In this document: positions 1 to 8,370 of the stretch, one piece after another
Layout of the letters: every line of letters begins with the position of its first letter
How positions within the stretch are numbered: the first letter of the stretch is position 1
From: Meiothermus hypogaeus
GTDB taxonomy: Bacteria; Deinococcota; Deinococci; Deinococcales; Thermaceae
Direction: 5' to 3'
Assembly: GCF_003574035.1 (NCBI RefSeq)
Contig: NZ_QWKY01000003.1
Location: 1 to 64,000 of the forward strand
DNA: 64,000 nt
The notes under the pieces: generated by a model
What the model saw: only the letters and a program-made list of their open reading frames with translations
What the model was told of the DNA's origin: nothing
The model's database searches: none
Translations under genes and position numbers: made by a program

Positions 1-126
1 CCAAGGGGCGGTATCGCCCTCCGCTACGCGGATAACTTCCAAGGGGCGGTATCGCCCTCCGCTACGCGGATAACTTCGGTCGGGTTAGTTCGTCACCCTT
101 TGGTGACGAACTAACCGAATCTGGTA
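1..126 (-). repeat. TACC palindromic element, copy 1 (cut by window start)
   Basis: This is the inner end of the dispersed element described at 6872-7028, in reverse orientation. It holds two perfect tandem copies of a 38-bp module (1-38 and 39-76), then a 15-bp perfect hairpin (GGTTAGTTCGTCACC at 83-97, loop CTTT, GGTGACGAACTAACC at 102-116). It ends in GAATCTGGTA (117-126), followed by TAA, which matches the 3-bp target seen at other copies. The left part lies outside the window. Confidence 0.85.
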
Positions 127-157
127 TAACTTGCCCAAACAAAGATGGTATGAACAT

Positions 158-186
158 TTGGGAATCGCTTCCAAACCCGATACACT
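158..186 (+). promoter_or_regulatory. Leaderless promoter of ppc
   Basis: TTGGGA (158-163) is followed by a 17-nt spacer and the -10 box TACACT (181-186). The ATG at 194 lies 7 nt further on, so transcription would begin at or very near the start codon. This spacing is common for leaderless genes in Deinococcus-Thermus bacteria, and it supports the ATG at 194 over the upstream TTG at 131. Deduced from sequence only. Confidence 0.55.
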
Positions 187-193
187 ATCGCCA

Positions 194-2917
194 ATGAGCG
201 AGCAGCGGTTGTTCGAACAGCTAAAGCGAGAGGTGGATTTGTTGGGGCGGTCATTGGGAAAGGCCATCCGCACCCTTTCGGGAGAGCGTGTTTTTGAACT
301 AGAGGAACGGGTACGCGAGCTCACCAAGGCTCTACGGCAAAGCCCGTCAGAAACTACCCGGCAACAGTTACTGGCGACCGTGCGGGGACTCTCGCTTGCA
401 GAAGCCGAAAACATGATACGGGCTTTTGCCACCTATTTTCATCTGGTTAATTTGGCGGAAGAACGCCACCGGGTGCGGGTCAATCGGGAACGGGAGAAGA
501 AAAGCACCCCCCAAGCCCCCAGGGGTGAATCGTTTCTGGCCCTAATCGGCCAGCTCAAGAACCAGGGTTTGTCTTATGAGCAGGTCGTGGATGTGCTATC
601 CCGTTTGCGGCTACACCTGACCTTTACCGCACACCCCACCGAGACCCGCCGCCGTACCCAGCGGTATCACATCAGCGAGATTGAGAAGCTCCTGGACGCA
701 GCCGAGCGGGGAAGTTCAGATGAAGAGGCGCTAGGGAAAAACAAAGAGGTTGCTGCTTCACCGCTCATTTCTGATTCCCACCCTCCGCTAAACGCTCGAG
801 TAGCCCTCTTATGGGGCACCTCCGAACTCCGCAAAAGCCGTCCAAGCGTGGAGGACGAGGTCAAAGGTGGACTTTTCTACACCACCTATACCCTCTGGCA
901 AGCCATTCCCCGGCTGGTCGATGGCCTGGAAAGTGCGCTCGAGGCCCACTACGGCCAGCGCCCCGACCTTTCGCCCCCGCTGGTGTTTCGGAGCTGGATT
1001 GGGGGCGACCGGGATGGCAACCCCAATGTGGTGCCGGAGGTTACGAGCTGGGCGCAGAACTACGCGCGCGAAACTGCCCTGCGCAAGTTTGTAGAAGATG
1101 TGGACGGCCTGATTCGGGACTTGTCGCTCAGCGAGGATCGCATCACGATTAGCCGTGAATTGCGGCTGGTTCTGGAAGAGCATGCCAGGCGTTTGGCACT
1201 GCCCGAACGTTTCCAGGGGGAACCCTACCGCCAGTTTGGCATGGGGCTGCGCTACAAGCTGCGGGCTTTGTTGGGCGAGCAAACCGGCCCTGGCTACAGC
1301 GGAACCCCGGAGTTTATAGGGGACTTACGCAAGGCCGAGACCAGTCTCAATCAGCTTGGCCTCGAGGAGATTGCCAGGGTCAGCGTACGCCCCCTGCGCC
1401 TGAATGCCGAGGCTTTTGGCCTCGAGCTGGTTAGCCTGGATTTGCGCGAGGAGTCCCGCGCCCTGACCGAAGCAGTAGCCGAACTGCTGAAAACCGCCGG
1501 GGTCCACGAGCATTACGGAGGGCTGGAACCCCAGCAAAGGGAGGCCCTCTTAACCCAGGAACTGGCCACAGCCCGGCCCCTGGCGCCGGTGGGCTACCGT
1601 CCCCAGACCAAAGCGCTGCAAACCGCACTGGAAGCCCTGCGCAACTGGCGGGCGCGGGGGGCCCACGTGGTCTCGATGACCCACTACCCCAGCGACCTGC
1701 TCGAGGTGCTGATGCTGGCGCGGGAAGTAGGGCTTTATCGCACTGGTCGGGCACTGCCCTTCGATGTGGTGCCGCTGTTCGAAACCCTGGGCGACCTGCA
1801 AAACGCGCCACAGGTGGTGGCCCGCCTCCTGGACAACCCAGTCTTCAAGGCCCACGTACAGGGGCGGGGGGGCCTCGAGGTCATGATTGGCTACTCCGAT
1901 TCCAACAAAGACGCGGGCTTTCTAGCCGCCAACTGGGCGCTCTACCAGGCCCAGGAAGCCATTACCGCCACGGCCAAGAGCCGGGGTGTGCAGGTCTACT
2001 ATTTCCACGGGCGCGGTACCTCCACCGCTCGTGGGGGTGGCACCGCCGGGCGGGCCATTGCCAGCCTGCCGCCCGGTACGGTGGGTAGCCGGATGCGCCT
2101 GACCGAGCAGGGCGAGGCCCTGGCCGACCGCTACGCCCACCCCGACCTGGCCTACCGGAACCTCGAGCAGATGCTTTATCACATGGCCCTGGCCTCGGCG
2201 CGCGACCTGTACGGACAGGCCGAGCCCCTGCGCCCCGAGTGGCGGGAGGCCATGAAACGGGCTGCCGAACGCTCCACCGAGGTCTACCGCGAGCTTTTGT
2301 TGCGCCCGGGCTTCTTCGAGTTTTACGAGCAGCTCACCCCCATCCGCGAGATCGGCGCCCTCAACATTGCCAGTCGGCCCGTGTATCGCTCGGGGCGGGT
2401 GCGCGAAATCAAGGACCTGAGGGCCATTCCCTGGGTGATGTCCTGGACGCAGGTGCGGCTGTTGATTCCCGGCTGGTACGGGCTGGCCGAAGGACTGGAG
2501 GAAATTCCACTCACCCTACGGCGGGAAATGTTTGCGCAGTGGCCCTTTTTTGCTACCACCCTGGATAGCGCGGCCATTGCCCTGGCCAAGGCCGATCTGG
2601 GGATTGCCCGGGAGTATCTGCGCCTGGTTGAGCCCTCCCTGGCCGAGTGTTTCTTCCCCAGCATTGCAGGGGCATTCGAAAAAACCAGGGCCATTCTGGA
2701 AGAAACTTTCCAGAACACCCTGCTTTTCAACCACCCCGTGCTGGCCCGCCAGACCGAGCTACGCAACCCCTATGTAGACCCCATCTCGCTGGTGCAGGTG
2801 GAGTTGCTCGAGCGCTACCGCCGCACCCCCCCCGAGGCTCCTGAACGCCCAGGTTTGGAGCGGGCCCTGATGCTCTCCTTGCTGGGCATCGCCGCGGGCT
2901 TGCGAAATGCGGGCTGA
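194..2917 (+). CDS. ppc: Phosphoenolpyruvate carboxylase
   Basis: The 907-residue protein carboxylates PEP with bicarbonate to oxaloacetate, the cytosolic anaplerotic reaction feeding the TCA cycle. Family signatures are visible: [10 protein letters not shown] near residue 147 (catalytic His), [10 protein letters not shown] near 270, and [13 protein letters not shown] near 603 (the mobile catalytic loop). The length agrees with the 870-970 residues usual in bacteria. I chose the ATG at 194 because a good -35/-10 pair sits just in front of it; an in-frame TTG at 131 would add 21 residues coded next to repeat DNA. The gene stands alone, with a palindromic repeat ending 67 nt upstream. Confidence 0.95.
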   Translation: MSEQRLFEQLKREVDLLGRSLGKAIRTLSGERVFELEERVRELTKALRQSPSETTRQQLLATVRGLSLAEAENMIRAFATYFHLVNLAEERHRVRVNREREKKSTPQAPRGESFLALIGQLKNQGLSYEQVVDVLSRLRLHLTFTAHPTETRRRTQRYHISEIEKLLDAAERGSSDEEALGKNKEVAASPLISDSHPPLNARVALLWGTSELRKSRPSVEDEVKGGLFYTTYTLWQAIPRLVDGLESALEAHYGQRPDLSPPLVFRSWIGGDRDGNPNVVPEVTSWAQNYARETALRKFVEDVDGLIRDLSLSEDRITISRELRLVLEEHARRLALPERFQGEPYRQFGMGLRYKLRALLGEQTGPGYSGTPEFIGDLRKAETSLNQLGLEEIARVSVRPLRLNAEAFGLELVSLDLREESRALTEAVAELLKTAGVHEHYGGLEPQQREALLTQELATARPLAPVGYRPQTKALQTALEALRNWRARGAHVVSMTHYPSDLLEVLMLAREVGLYRTGRALPFDVVPLFETLGDLQNAPQVVARLLDNPVFKAHVQGRGGLEVMIGYSDSNKDAGFLAANWALYQAQEAITATAKSRGVQVYYFHGRGTSTARGGGTAGRAIASLPPGTVGSRMRLTEQGEALADRYAHPDLAYRNLEQMLYHMALASARDLYGQAEPLRPEWREAMKRAAERSTEVYRELLLRPGFFEFYEQLTPIREIGALNIASRPVYRSGRVREIKDLRAIPWVMSWTQVRLLIPGWYGLAEGLEEIPLTLRREMFAQWPFFATTLDSAAIALAKADLGIAREYLRLVEPSLAECFFPSIAGAFEKTRAILEETFQNTLLFNHPVLARQTELRNPYVDPISLVQVELLERYRRTPPEAPERPGLERALMLSLLGIAAGLRNAG

Positions 2918-3042
2918 AACCTGGATGTTTCTATACACAATTCGCGGCTTTGCGCTTTAGCTTTTTTGCTTCTCGAAACTGCTTTTCGGCAAAGGGAAGC
3001 CAAAGAAAGCATGGTGTATTCATGCTGAGCGAATTGGCCGAT

Positions 3043-3070
3043 TTGCACAAACCCTTAAATCCGATAAGAT
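3043..3070 (+). promoter_or_regulatory. Promoter of the peptide-binding protein gene
   Basis: TTGCAC (3043-3048), a 16-nt spacer and TAAGAT (3065-3070) lie 34 nt before the ATG at 3104. An AAGGAGG ribosome site stands just before the start codon. The same TAAGAT -10 sequence recurs upstream of nuoA and in the 8.34-kb divergent promoter. Confidence 0.5.
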
Positions 3071-3103
3071 AAGCGGCAATCTGCGTTCAGCAAGGAGGTA
3101 GGA

Positions 3104-4630
3104 ATGAACAAAGGTTGGATTGGCTTTTTGGCTGGCCTGGTCCTGGTGGGGAGTGCCTGGGCTCAACGCCCCGACACCATCGTGATTGCACAGGGGGTAG
3201 ATGTAACGGTGCTCGACCCGAACAACCAGCTCGAGACCCCCACCGCCAATGTGCTTTCGAACATCTTCGACACCCTCTACATGCGGATGCCGGACGGCAC
3301 CGCCCGGCCCTGGTTGGCCACGGGTGTGCGGGCCATCAACCCCACCACCTGGGAGATGACCATCCGTCAGGGGGTCAAGTTTCACAACGGCGAAGAACTG
3401 ACCGCCGAAACCGTCAAGTGGAACTTTGATCGGGTGATTGATCCACAAAAGCCCTTGCGCATTTCCAATTCCTGGGCCAACCTGGCCAGCGTGCAGGTGA
3501 TCAACCCCACCACCCTGCGCTTCACCACCCGTAACCCCTTCCCGGTGTTTGTCACCCGCCTTACGGGCTTTTATATCCTGCCGCAGAAGTACGTTACCGA
3601 GGGCGGCAACCGCTACCTGCAAGAGCCGGTGGGCACCGGCCCCTACAAGTTTGTGCGCTGGGTGCGCGACCAGCAGTTTGAACTCGAGGCCAACCCCAAC
3701 TATTGGGGCGGCGCCCCCAAAATCCGCCGGGTGATCTTCCGGCCCATCCCCGAAGCCAGTAGCCGGGTAGCCGAGCTGGTCTCGGGTGGGGTGGACATCA
3801 TCACCAACCTGGTACCGGAGGCGGTGAACGCCGTGCGGGCCTCAGGGGCTGCCGAGGTTCGTAGTGTGCCCAGCATTCGGAATATCTTCATCATGCTGAA
3901 TACCAGCGGCAAAGCCGATAGCCCCCTGGCCAACCCCAAGGTGCGCCTGGCACTCAACTACGCGGTAGACAAGCGCACCATCGTCAAGAACGTACTGGGC
4001 GGCTTTGGGCAGCCCACCGGCTGTTCGCTCAACAGTTACATTTTTGGTTACGATGCCAGAAGTTGTCAGCCCTACGAGTACAACCCTGCGCGGGCTAAAC
4101 AGCTGCTGGCCGAGGCAGGCTACCCCAATGGATTCACCATGACCATGGGTTCGCCCAACGGGCGTTACCTCAACGACCGCCAGGTAGCCGAAGCCCTGGT
4201 AGGCCAGCTGGCCCAGGTCGGGGTGCGGGTAGAGCTGCGGGTACAGGAGTGGAGCACCTACGTGGGTCAGATTCTCGAGCGCCGCATCCCCACCGACGCA
4301 GTGCTGCTGGGCTGGGGCAACAACGAGTTCGATGCCGATAACTCGCTTTATAGCCTGTTCTACGGCGGTACCGTGCGCGGTGGCCCCCGTCAGGTAGCCT
4401 TCAGCTACATCCGTTCGGTGCCGCTGGACAATGCTCTGTTACAAGCCCAGCGCACCACCGACCCCGACCAGCGCAAGAAGCTCTACCTAGATGCACTGCG
4501 GGTCTTGCGGGCCGAAGCCCCCTGGATTTTCCTGCACCAGCAAGAAGACCTGTATGGCGTGGCCAAGCGGGTGGACTGGAAACCCCGTCCCGACGAGCGG
4601 CTGTTTGTGGCCGACATGGCCTTGAAATAA
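3104..4630 (+). CDS. ABC transporter substrate-binding protein, peptide/nickel family (SBP_bac_5)
   Basis: The 508-residue extracytoplasmic protein starts with a Sec signal peptide (MNKGWIGFLAGLVLVGSAWA, cleavage after Ala20). The body has the family 5 solute-binding fold: WEMTIRQGVKFHNGEELTAETVKW near 80-105, and GTGPYKF near 181. Such proteins deliver oligopeptides, dipeptides, glutathione or related solutes to DppBC-type permeases, which follow at 4899 and 5969. The exact substrate cannot be read from the sequence. A strong ribosome site (AAGGAGG) precedes the ATG. Confidence 0.9.
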   Translation: MNKGWIGFLAGLVLVGSAWAQRPDTIVIAQGVDVTVLDPNNQLETPTANVLSNIFDTLYMRMPDGTARPWLATGVRAINPTTWEMTIRQGVKFHNGEELTAETVKWNFDRVIDPQKPLRISNSWANLASVQVINPTTLRFTTRNPFPVFVTRLTGFYILPQKYVTEGGNRYLQEPVGTGPYKFVRWVRDQQFELEANPNYWGGAPKIRRVIFRPIPEASSRVAELVSGGVDIITNLVPEAVNAVRASGAAEVRSVPSIRNIFIMLNTSGKADSPLANPKVRLALNYAVDKRTIVKNVLGGFGQPTGCSLNSYIFGYDARSCQPYEYNPARAKQLLAEAGYPNGFTMTMGSPNGRYLNDRQVAEALVGQLAQVGVRVELRVQEWSTYVGQILERRIPTDAVLLGWGNNEFDADNSLYSLFYGGTVRGGPRQVAFSYIRSVPLDNALLQAQRTTDPDQRKKLYLDALRVLRAEAPWIFLHQQEDLYGVAKRVDWKPRPDERLFVADMALK

Positions 4631-4898
4631 GGCATGCAGCCATGGTTGGGTATGGTTGGGTATCAAAACGGAGTCACAAAGCAGGATATTGATACTCGAC
4701 CCTGCTGTATTGCCTTTAGTCGCAGCTAAAGTAGAAATGACAGCGTCTGTTGTTTTGCCAACAGGGTCACATCGAAAAGGTGATTGTCTATCGTCCGTAA
4801 CCCTTGGTAAAAGGCACAGGTTATATCGAGGTCTTGATCCTCAATACGCTAAACGCCAGGCAATTCTTTTGCCCTAGACCCTCGGCTCTAAACCACCT
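4631..4898. other. Intergenic spacer with a 10-bp tandem repeat
   Basis: This 268-bp gap separates the binding protein from its first permease. It begins with ATGGTTGGGT repeated twice around 4643-4662. I see no hairpin followed by a T-tract and no convincing RNA gene. The 73-codon frame at 4656 has no ribosome site and an atypical composition. Confidence 0.5.
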
Positions 4899-5840
4899 AT
4901 GGCTGCCTATCTAATCCGTCGTCTCGCACTGGTTTTGGTAGTGGTCTGGGGAACCGCGACACTGGCCTTCTTTTTACTGTTTTTGTCGGGCGACCCGGTC
5001 AACCTGTTGCTGCCGCTGGACGCCACGCCGGAGGTGCGCGAGCAGTTCCGCAAGGCCAACGGCTTTGACCGCCCGGTCTGGCAGCAGTACCTGAGCTACA
5101 TGGGCCGGGCCGTGCAGGGCGACCTGGGCATCTCGCTGCGTAACCAGACCCCGGCTTTGGGGCTGGTGTTGGAGCGGATGCCCGCCAGCATGGTGCTGGC
5201 CGGTGCAGCCTTGTTGTTCGCAGTGGTTTTTGGTGTGCTGGCAGGAGTGATTGCGGCGGTACGAAAGGGCACTACCCTCGAGTTTGTGGTGTTGTTTTTT
5301 GCGCTCTTGGGCCAGTCCTTGCCGGTGTTCTGGCTGGCCCTGATGCTCATTCTGGTGTTTGGGCTCGAGCTGCGCTGGCTACCCATCTCGGGCTACGGGG
5401 TCGGGCCCCTTCCCGGCCTCCCGGCCCTGGCCAACCTGGTTCTGCCGGCCATTGCGGTGGGCACTTTTTCGATGGCAGCCATCACCCGCCTGACTCGAGG
5501 GGGCGTGCTCCGCGAGCTGCGCAGCGACCACGTACGCACCGCACGCGCCAAAGGCTTGAGCGAGCGGGTGGTCATCTACAAACACGCCCTGCGCAACGCA
5601 GCCATTCCGGTTGTCACGGTCATTGGGCTGCAACTGGGCAACCTGCTCTCGGGGGCGGTCATCACCGAGACGATTTTTGCCTGGCCGGGCGTGGGGCGAT
5701 TGGTACTGACCGCCGTAACCCAGCAAGATTTCCCGGTGGTGCAGGCTGCGGTCATTGTGTTTGCAGTGCTGCTGGCGGTTATCAATCTGGTGGTGGACTT
5801 GCTCTATGGGGTGCTTGACCCCAGGGTGCGCTATGCATAG
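4899..5840 (+). CDS. ABC transporter permease, DppB/OppB type
   Basis: This 313-residue inner membrane protein has about six transmembrane helices. It shows the usual DppB layout: an N-terminal helix beginning AAYLIRRLALVLVVVWG, the large loop with FGLDRP-like sequence (NGFDRPVWQQYLSYMGRAVQGDLG) near 50-75, and the EAA loop that contacts the ATPase (RSDHVRTARAKGLSERVV near 207-225). It pairs with the permease at 5969 to form the translocation pore for the binding protein at 3104. No ATP-binding subunit gene follows, so the DppD/DppF partners must be encoded elsewhere. Confidence 0.92.
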   Translation: MAAYLIRRLALVLVVVWGTATLAFFLLFLSGDPVNLLLPLDATPEVREQFRKANGFDRPVWQQYLSYMGRAVQGDLGISLRNQTPALGLVLERMPASMVLAGAALLFAVVFGVLAGVIAAVRKGTTLEFVVLFFALLGQSLPVFWLALMLILVFGLELRWLPISGYGVGPLPGLPALANLVLPAIAVGTFSMAAITRLTRGGVLRELRSDHVRTARAKGLSERVVIYKHALRNAAIPVVTVIGLQLGNLLSGAVITETIFAWPGVGRLVLTAVTQQDFPVVQAAVIVFAVLLAVINLVVDLLYGVLDPRVRYA

Positions 5841-5968
5841 GGGTCAGGGGTTAGAGGCCATGGGCTGGGGAAAGACAGCTCCTCTGGTGAATATGGCCGT
5901 CGGTCACTTCCAGGGTTCTGGGCAGCCCGCCGGGAAGAGATTTTCGTGGCAGTCACAAGGGGGGTCCC

Positions 5969-6793
5969 ATGCGTAAAATCCTTCGCGCCCCCTCAGCTAC
6001 CATTGGGATTGGCCTGATGATTCTCTTTGTGCTGATGGCCGTTTTTGCCCCACTGATCAGCCCCCACAACCCCACCCAGCAAGACCTCCAGGCCATCACC
6101 AAACCCCCCGGCACCGAGGGCCATCTGCTGGGCACCGACCGTCTGGGGCGCGATATGCTCTCGCGCATCTACCATGGCGCCAGGCTCTCTTTAGTTGTAG
6201 CCGTGGCCGGGGTACTGATCGGCGCAGCGATTGGGATTCCACTGGGCCTGCTGTCGGGCTACCTGGGGGGGCGGGTAGATGACTTTTTGATGCGCCTCGG
6301 CGACATCCAGCTTTCGCTGCCGTTTATCCTGCTGGTAATCGCCATTATCGCTGCGCTGGGGCCCAGCCTGACCAATACCATTGTGGTGCTGGGCGTTACC
6401 AGCTGGGTGTTGTATGCACGGGTGGTACGGGGCGAGATTTTATCGCTCAAGGAGCGGGAGTTTGTCCAGGCCGCCCATGCCCTGGGGGCCTCTGGGCGGC
6501 GCATCATGCTCAAGCACCTCCTGCCCAACGCAGCCGGGCCGCTGATTGTGGTGGCTACCCTGGAACTCGCACGCTTGATCGTGACCGAGGCTGCGCTTTC
6601 GTTCCTGGGGCTCTCCGGGGTGCCCCCCGAAATTCCCAGCTGGGGACAGATGCTGGCCGATGGACGCGAGGTGCTGTTCTTTGGGGGTTGGTGGGTGGCC
6701 ACCTTTCCTGGCGTGGCTATTAGCCTGCTGGTGCTGGGCATTAACCTGTTTGGCGACGCACTGGCCGAGGTGCTCGACCCCCGAAGTCGGTAA
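5969..6793 (+). CDS. ABC transporter permease, DppC/OppC type
   Basis: The protein has 274 residues with five to six membrane helices and the DppC features HLLGTDRLGRDMLSRIYHGARLSL near 49-72 and an EAA loop (REFVQAAHALGASGRRIMLKHLLPN near 160-185). The ATG at 5969 follows a GGGGGG-rich ribosome site. The 128-bp gap after DppB holds no gene. It is the last gene of the transporter cluster; the repeat complex at 6809 follows immediately. Confidence 0.92.
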   Translation: MRKILRAPSATIGIGLMILFVLMAVFAPLISPHNPTQQDLQAITKPPGTEGHLLGTDRLGRDMLSRIYHGARLSLVVAVAGVLIGAAIGIPLGLLSGYLGGRVDDFLMRLGDIQLSLPFILLVIAIIAALGPSLTNTIVVLGVTSWVLYARVVRGEILSLKEREFVQAAHALGASGRRIMLKHLLPNAAGPLIVVATLELARLIVTEAALSFLGLSGVPPEIPSWGQMLADGREVLFFGGWWVATFPGVAISLLVLGINLFGDALAEVLDPRSR

Positions 6794-6808
6794 ACCAGGC
6801 ACGCCTTC

Positions 6809-7155
6809 GCACCCTTCACAGACGTTGCCGCCCGCGAAAACGAGAATGCGTCTGCGCCCAAACGCATGTTATACCAGATTCGGTTGATTCGTTACCGAAC
6901 GGTAACGAATCAACCCGACCGAAGGGAGACGCTTTCTTCGCCGACCGACAGGGAGGGGTGTGCTCTAGGATTCAAAAAGACAACCTATGGGTTTTTTGGT
7001 TTTGTGAACTGTCTTTTTGAATCCGGTATTACGCACCCAAGCGTGGGCCGGGCCCGGCCCACGGGTGCTTGGTTTCGAGTTTCCGGGCGGCAGCTGTTCT
7101 GTCTCGGATAGAGAATTCTTGATTCTCGGGAGGCTCATTCCATGTGAAGAGCGTT
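6809..7155 (+). repeat. AB palindromic repeat, copy 1, interrupted by a TACC element
   Basis: This is a ~187-bp element with near-perfect inverted ends (GCACCCTTCACA on the left; TGTGAAGAGCG on the right). Its left half (A) folds as a hairpin around CAGACG...CGTCTG. The right half (B) contains the perfect palindrome GTGGGCCGGGCCCGGCCCAC (7043-7062). It is split at 6871/7029 by the 157-bp element at 6872-7028. The copy at 52695-52880 matches both halves and is uninterrupted. No coding sequence is seen here. Confidence 0.85.
6872..7028 (+). mobile_element. TACC element, copy 2: MITE-like, with 3-bp target duplication
   Basis: The 157-bp non-coding element has imperfect terminal inverted repeats TACCAGATTC (6872-6881) and GAATCCGGTA (7019-7028), flanked by TTA (6869-6871) and TTA (7029-7031). 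The paralogous empty site at 52.75 kb reads catgTTAcgcaccc, with a single TTA. Inside are a 16-bp-arm hairpin (6882-6897/6900-6915) and a second inverted repeat, GGATTCAAAAAGACA (6968-6982)/TGTCTTTTTGAATCC (7010-7024). This copy lacks the 38-bp module. No transposase is encoded, so movement would need an enzyme in trans. Confidence 0.85.
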
Positions 7156-8334
7156 CTATTTGAAAGCCTGTCGTGCTATATTCAGCAAACCCATATCGCT
7201 ACCCCAGGGCCCCACAAGCTGCACGCCAATGGGCTTTTCACCGGGTTGCTCGGCAGGCACCGAGACCACGGGTGCACCCAGCACACTGGCGTAACAGGTC
7301 AGGCTGAGCGTGCGCCAGCGGAAGGCCAGGGCTTTTTCGGGGTCGTGCAGGGTGCTTACCTGGGGGGCTGAACTGGGGGTCGCGGGCAACAGTACCAACG
7401 TACCGGGCGAAAGTAAAGCGCCCATCTCGGCTCTCAGGCGCACCTGCTCGCTCAGGGCCCGTCCGATCTCGCCTGCGGTGAGCCTCGAGGCCATTTCCAG
7501 GAGTTTCCGAACATCCTCGCCTAAGCGGGGTTGCCGCTCCTCGAGCCACCCCTGGTGAAAACCCCAGGCCTGGGCGCCCTGCAAAACCCGCTGGGCCTCT
7601 CGAGCTTCTTGCAGCAGACCGAGTGATTTCTCCTCAACGGCGATACCCAGTGCTTCAAGCCTTTGCGCTACCCGCTCCACAGCAGCGTGGGCTTCTGGGT
7701 CGCAAAGCTCCAGGGCATCGCGTAGCAGAACTGCGCGCTCAAAGCGCACCACCGGCAGGGCCTCACAGAGCAGCACCCTGGCACAGCGCTCCATAACCTC
7801 AGGGCCCGCTGCCAGCAGGCCCACCGTATCGTAGCCAGGGGCCAGGGGCACCACCCCCTGGGTAGGAATGGCCCCATGGGTCGGGCGATAGGCATATACG
7901 CCGCACAGCGAGGCCGGAATCCGCACCGAGCCTGCCGTATCGCTGCCCAGGGCCACCGGCACCAGGCCGGCCGCTACCGCTACCGCCGAACCCGAAGACG
8001 AACCCCCGGGAATTCCAGCCGGCACCCTGGGGTTTCGGGGTGTGCCAAAGTGGGGGTTGATGCCGGTCATGCCGTAGGCCAGTTCGTGGGTGTGGGTCTT
8101 GGCCACCAGCCGGGCGCCTGCTTTCTTGAGGGCCGCCACAGCCCAGGCATCCTGGATTGGCAAGCCCCACCACCCGGCAAAATCGGGGTTACCGGCTGCG
8201 GTGGGCAGTCCGGCCACATCGAACAAATCCTTGGCGGCAAAAGTCAGGCCGGCCAGGGCACCACACATCGGCGCTGCCGGGCTTGCGTTCAACCAGGCTA
8301 CCACCGCACCATAGTTGTCTTGTAAGGGCTCCAC
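7156..8334 (-). CDS. Amidase signature family hydrolase
   Basis: The 392-residue enzyme belongs to the amidase-signature fold (GatA, FAAH, AtzF relatives). The Ser-cisSer-Lys triad is complete: Lys35 in FAAKDLFDVAG, cis-Ser112 in GGSSSGSAVAVAAG, and nucleophile Ser136 in GSDTAGSVRIPAS, with the 24-residue serine spacing of the family. It is shorter than GatA (about 470-490), and no gatC/gatB lies nearby, so a stand-alone amidase is more likely than tRNA amidotransferase. The GTG start at 8334 sits 6 nt after a TAAGAT -10 box (leaderless). The TAG stop lies exactly at the edge of the repeat ending at 7155. Confidence 0.88.
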   Translation of the reverse strand: MEPLQDNYGAVVAWLNASPAAPMCGALAGLTFAAKDLFDVAGLPTAAGNPDFAGWWGLPIQDAWAVAALKKAGARLVAKTHTHELAYGMTGINPHFGTPRNPRVPAGIPGGSSSGSAVAVAAGLVPVALGSDTAGSVRIPASLCGVYAYRPTHGAIPTQGVVPLAPGYDTVGLLAAGPEVMERCARVLLCEALPVVRFERAVLLRDALELCDPEAHAAVERVAQRLEALGIAVEEKSLGLLQEAREAQRVLQGAQAWGFHQGWLEERQPRLGEDVRKLLEMASRLTAGEIGRALSEQVRLRAEMGALLSPGTLVLLPATPSSAPQVSTLHDPEKALAFRWRTLSLTCYASVLGAPVVSVPAEQPGEKPIGVQLVGPWGSDMGLLNIARQAFK

Positions 8335-8340
8335 CCGAAA

Positions 8341-8360
8341 ATCTTATACCCGGCTAAGAT
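8341..8360. promoter_or_regulatory. Divergent leaderless promoter pair
   Basis: The 36-bp gap between two divergent genes holds two TAAGAT boxes: one on the minus strand (8341-8346), 6 nt before the amidase GTG, and one on the plus strand (8355-8360), 10 nt before the esterase ATG. An inverted repeat, CCGGCT (8350-8355)/AGCCGG (8364-8369), brackets the plus-strand box and could bind a regulator. Confidence 0.5.
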
Positions 8361-8370
8361 AAAAGCCGGT

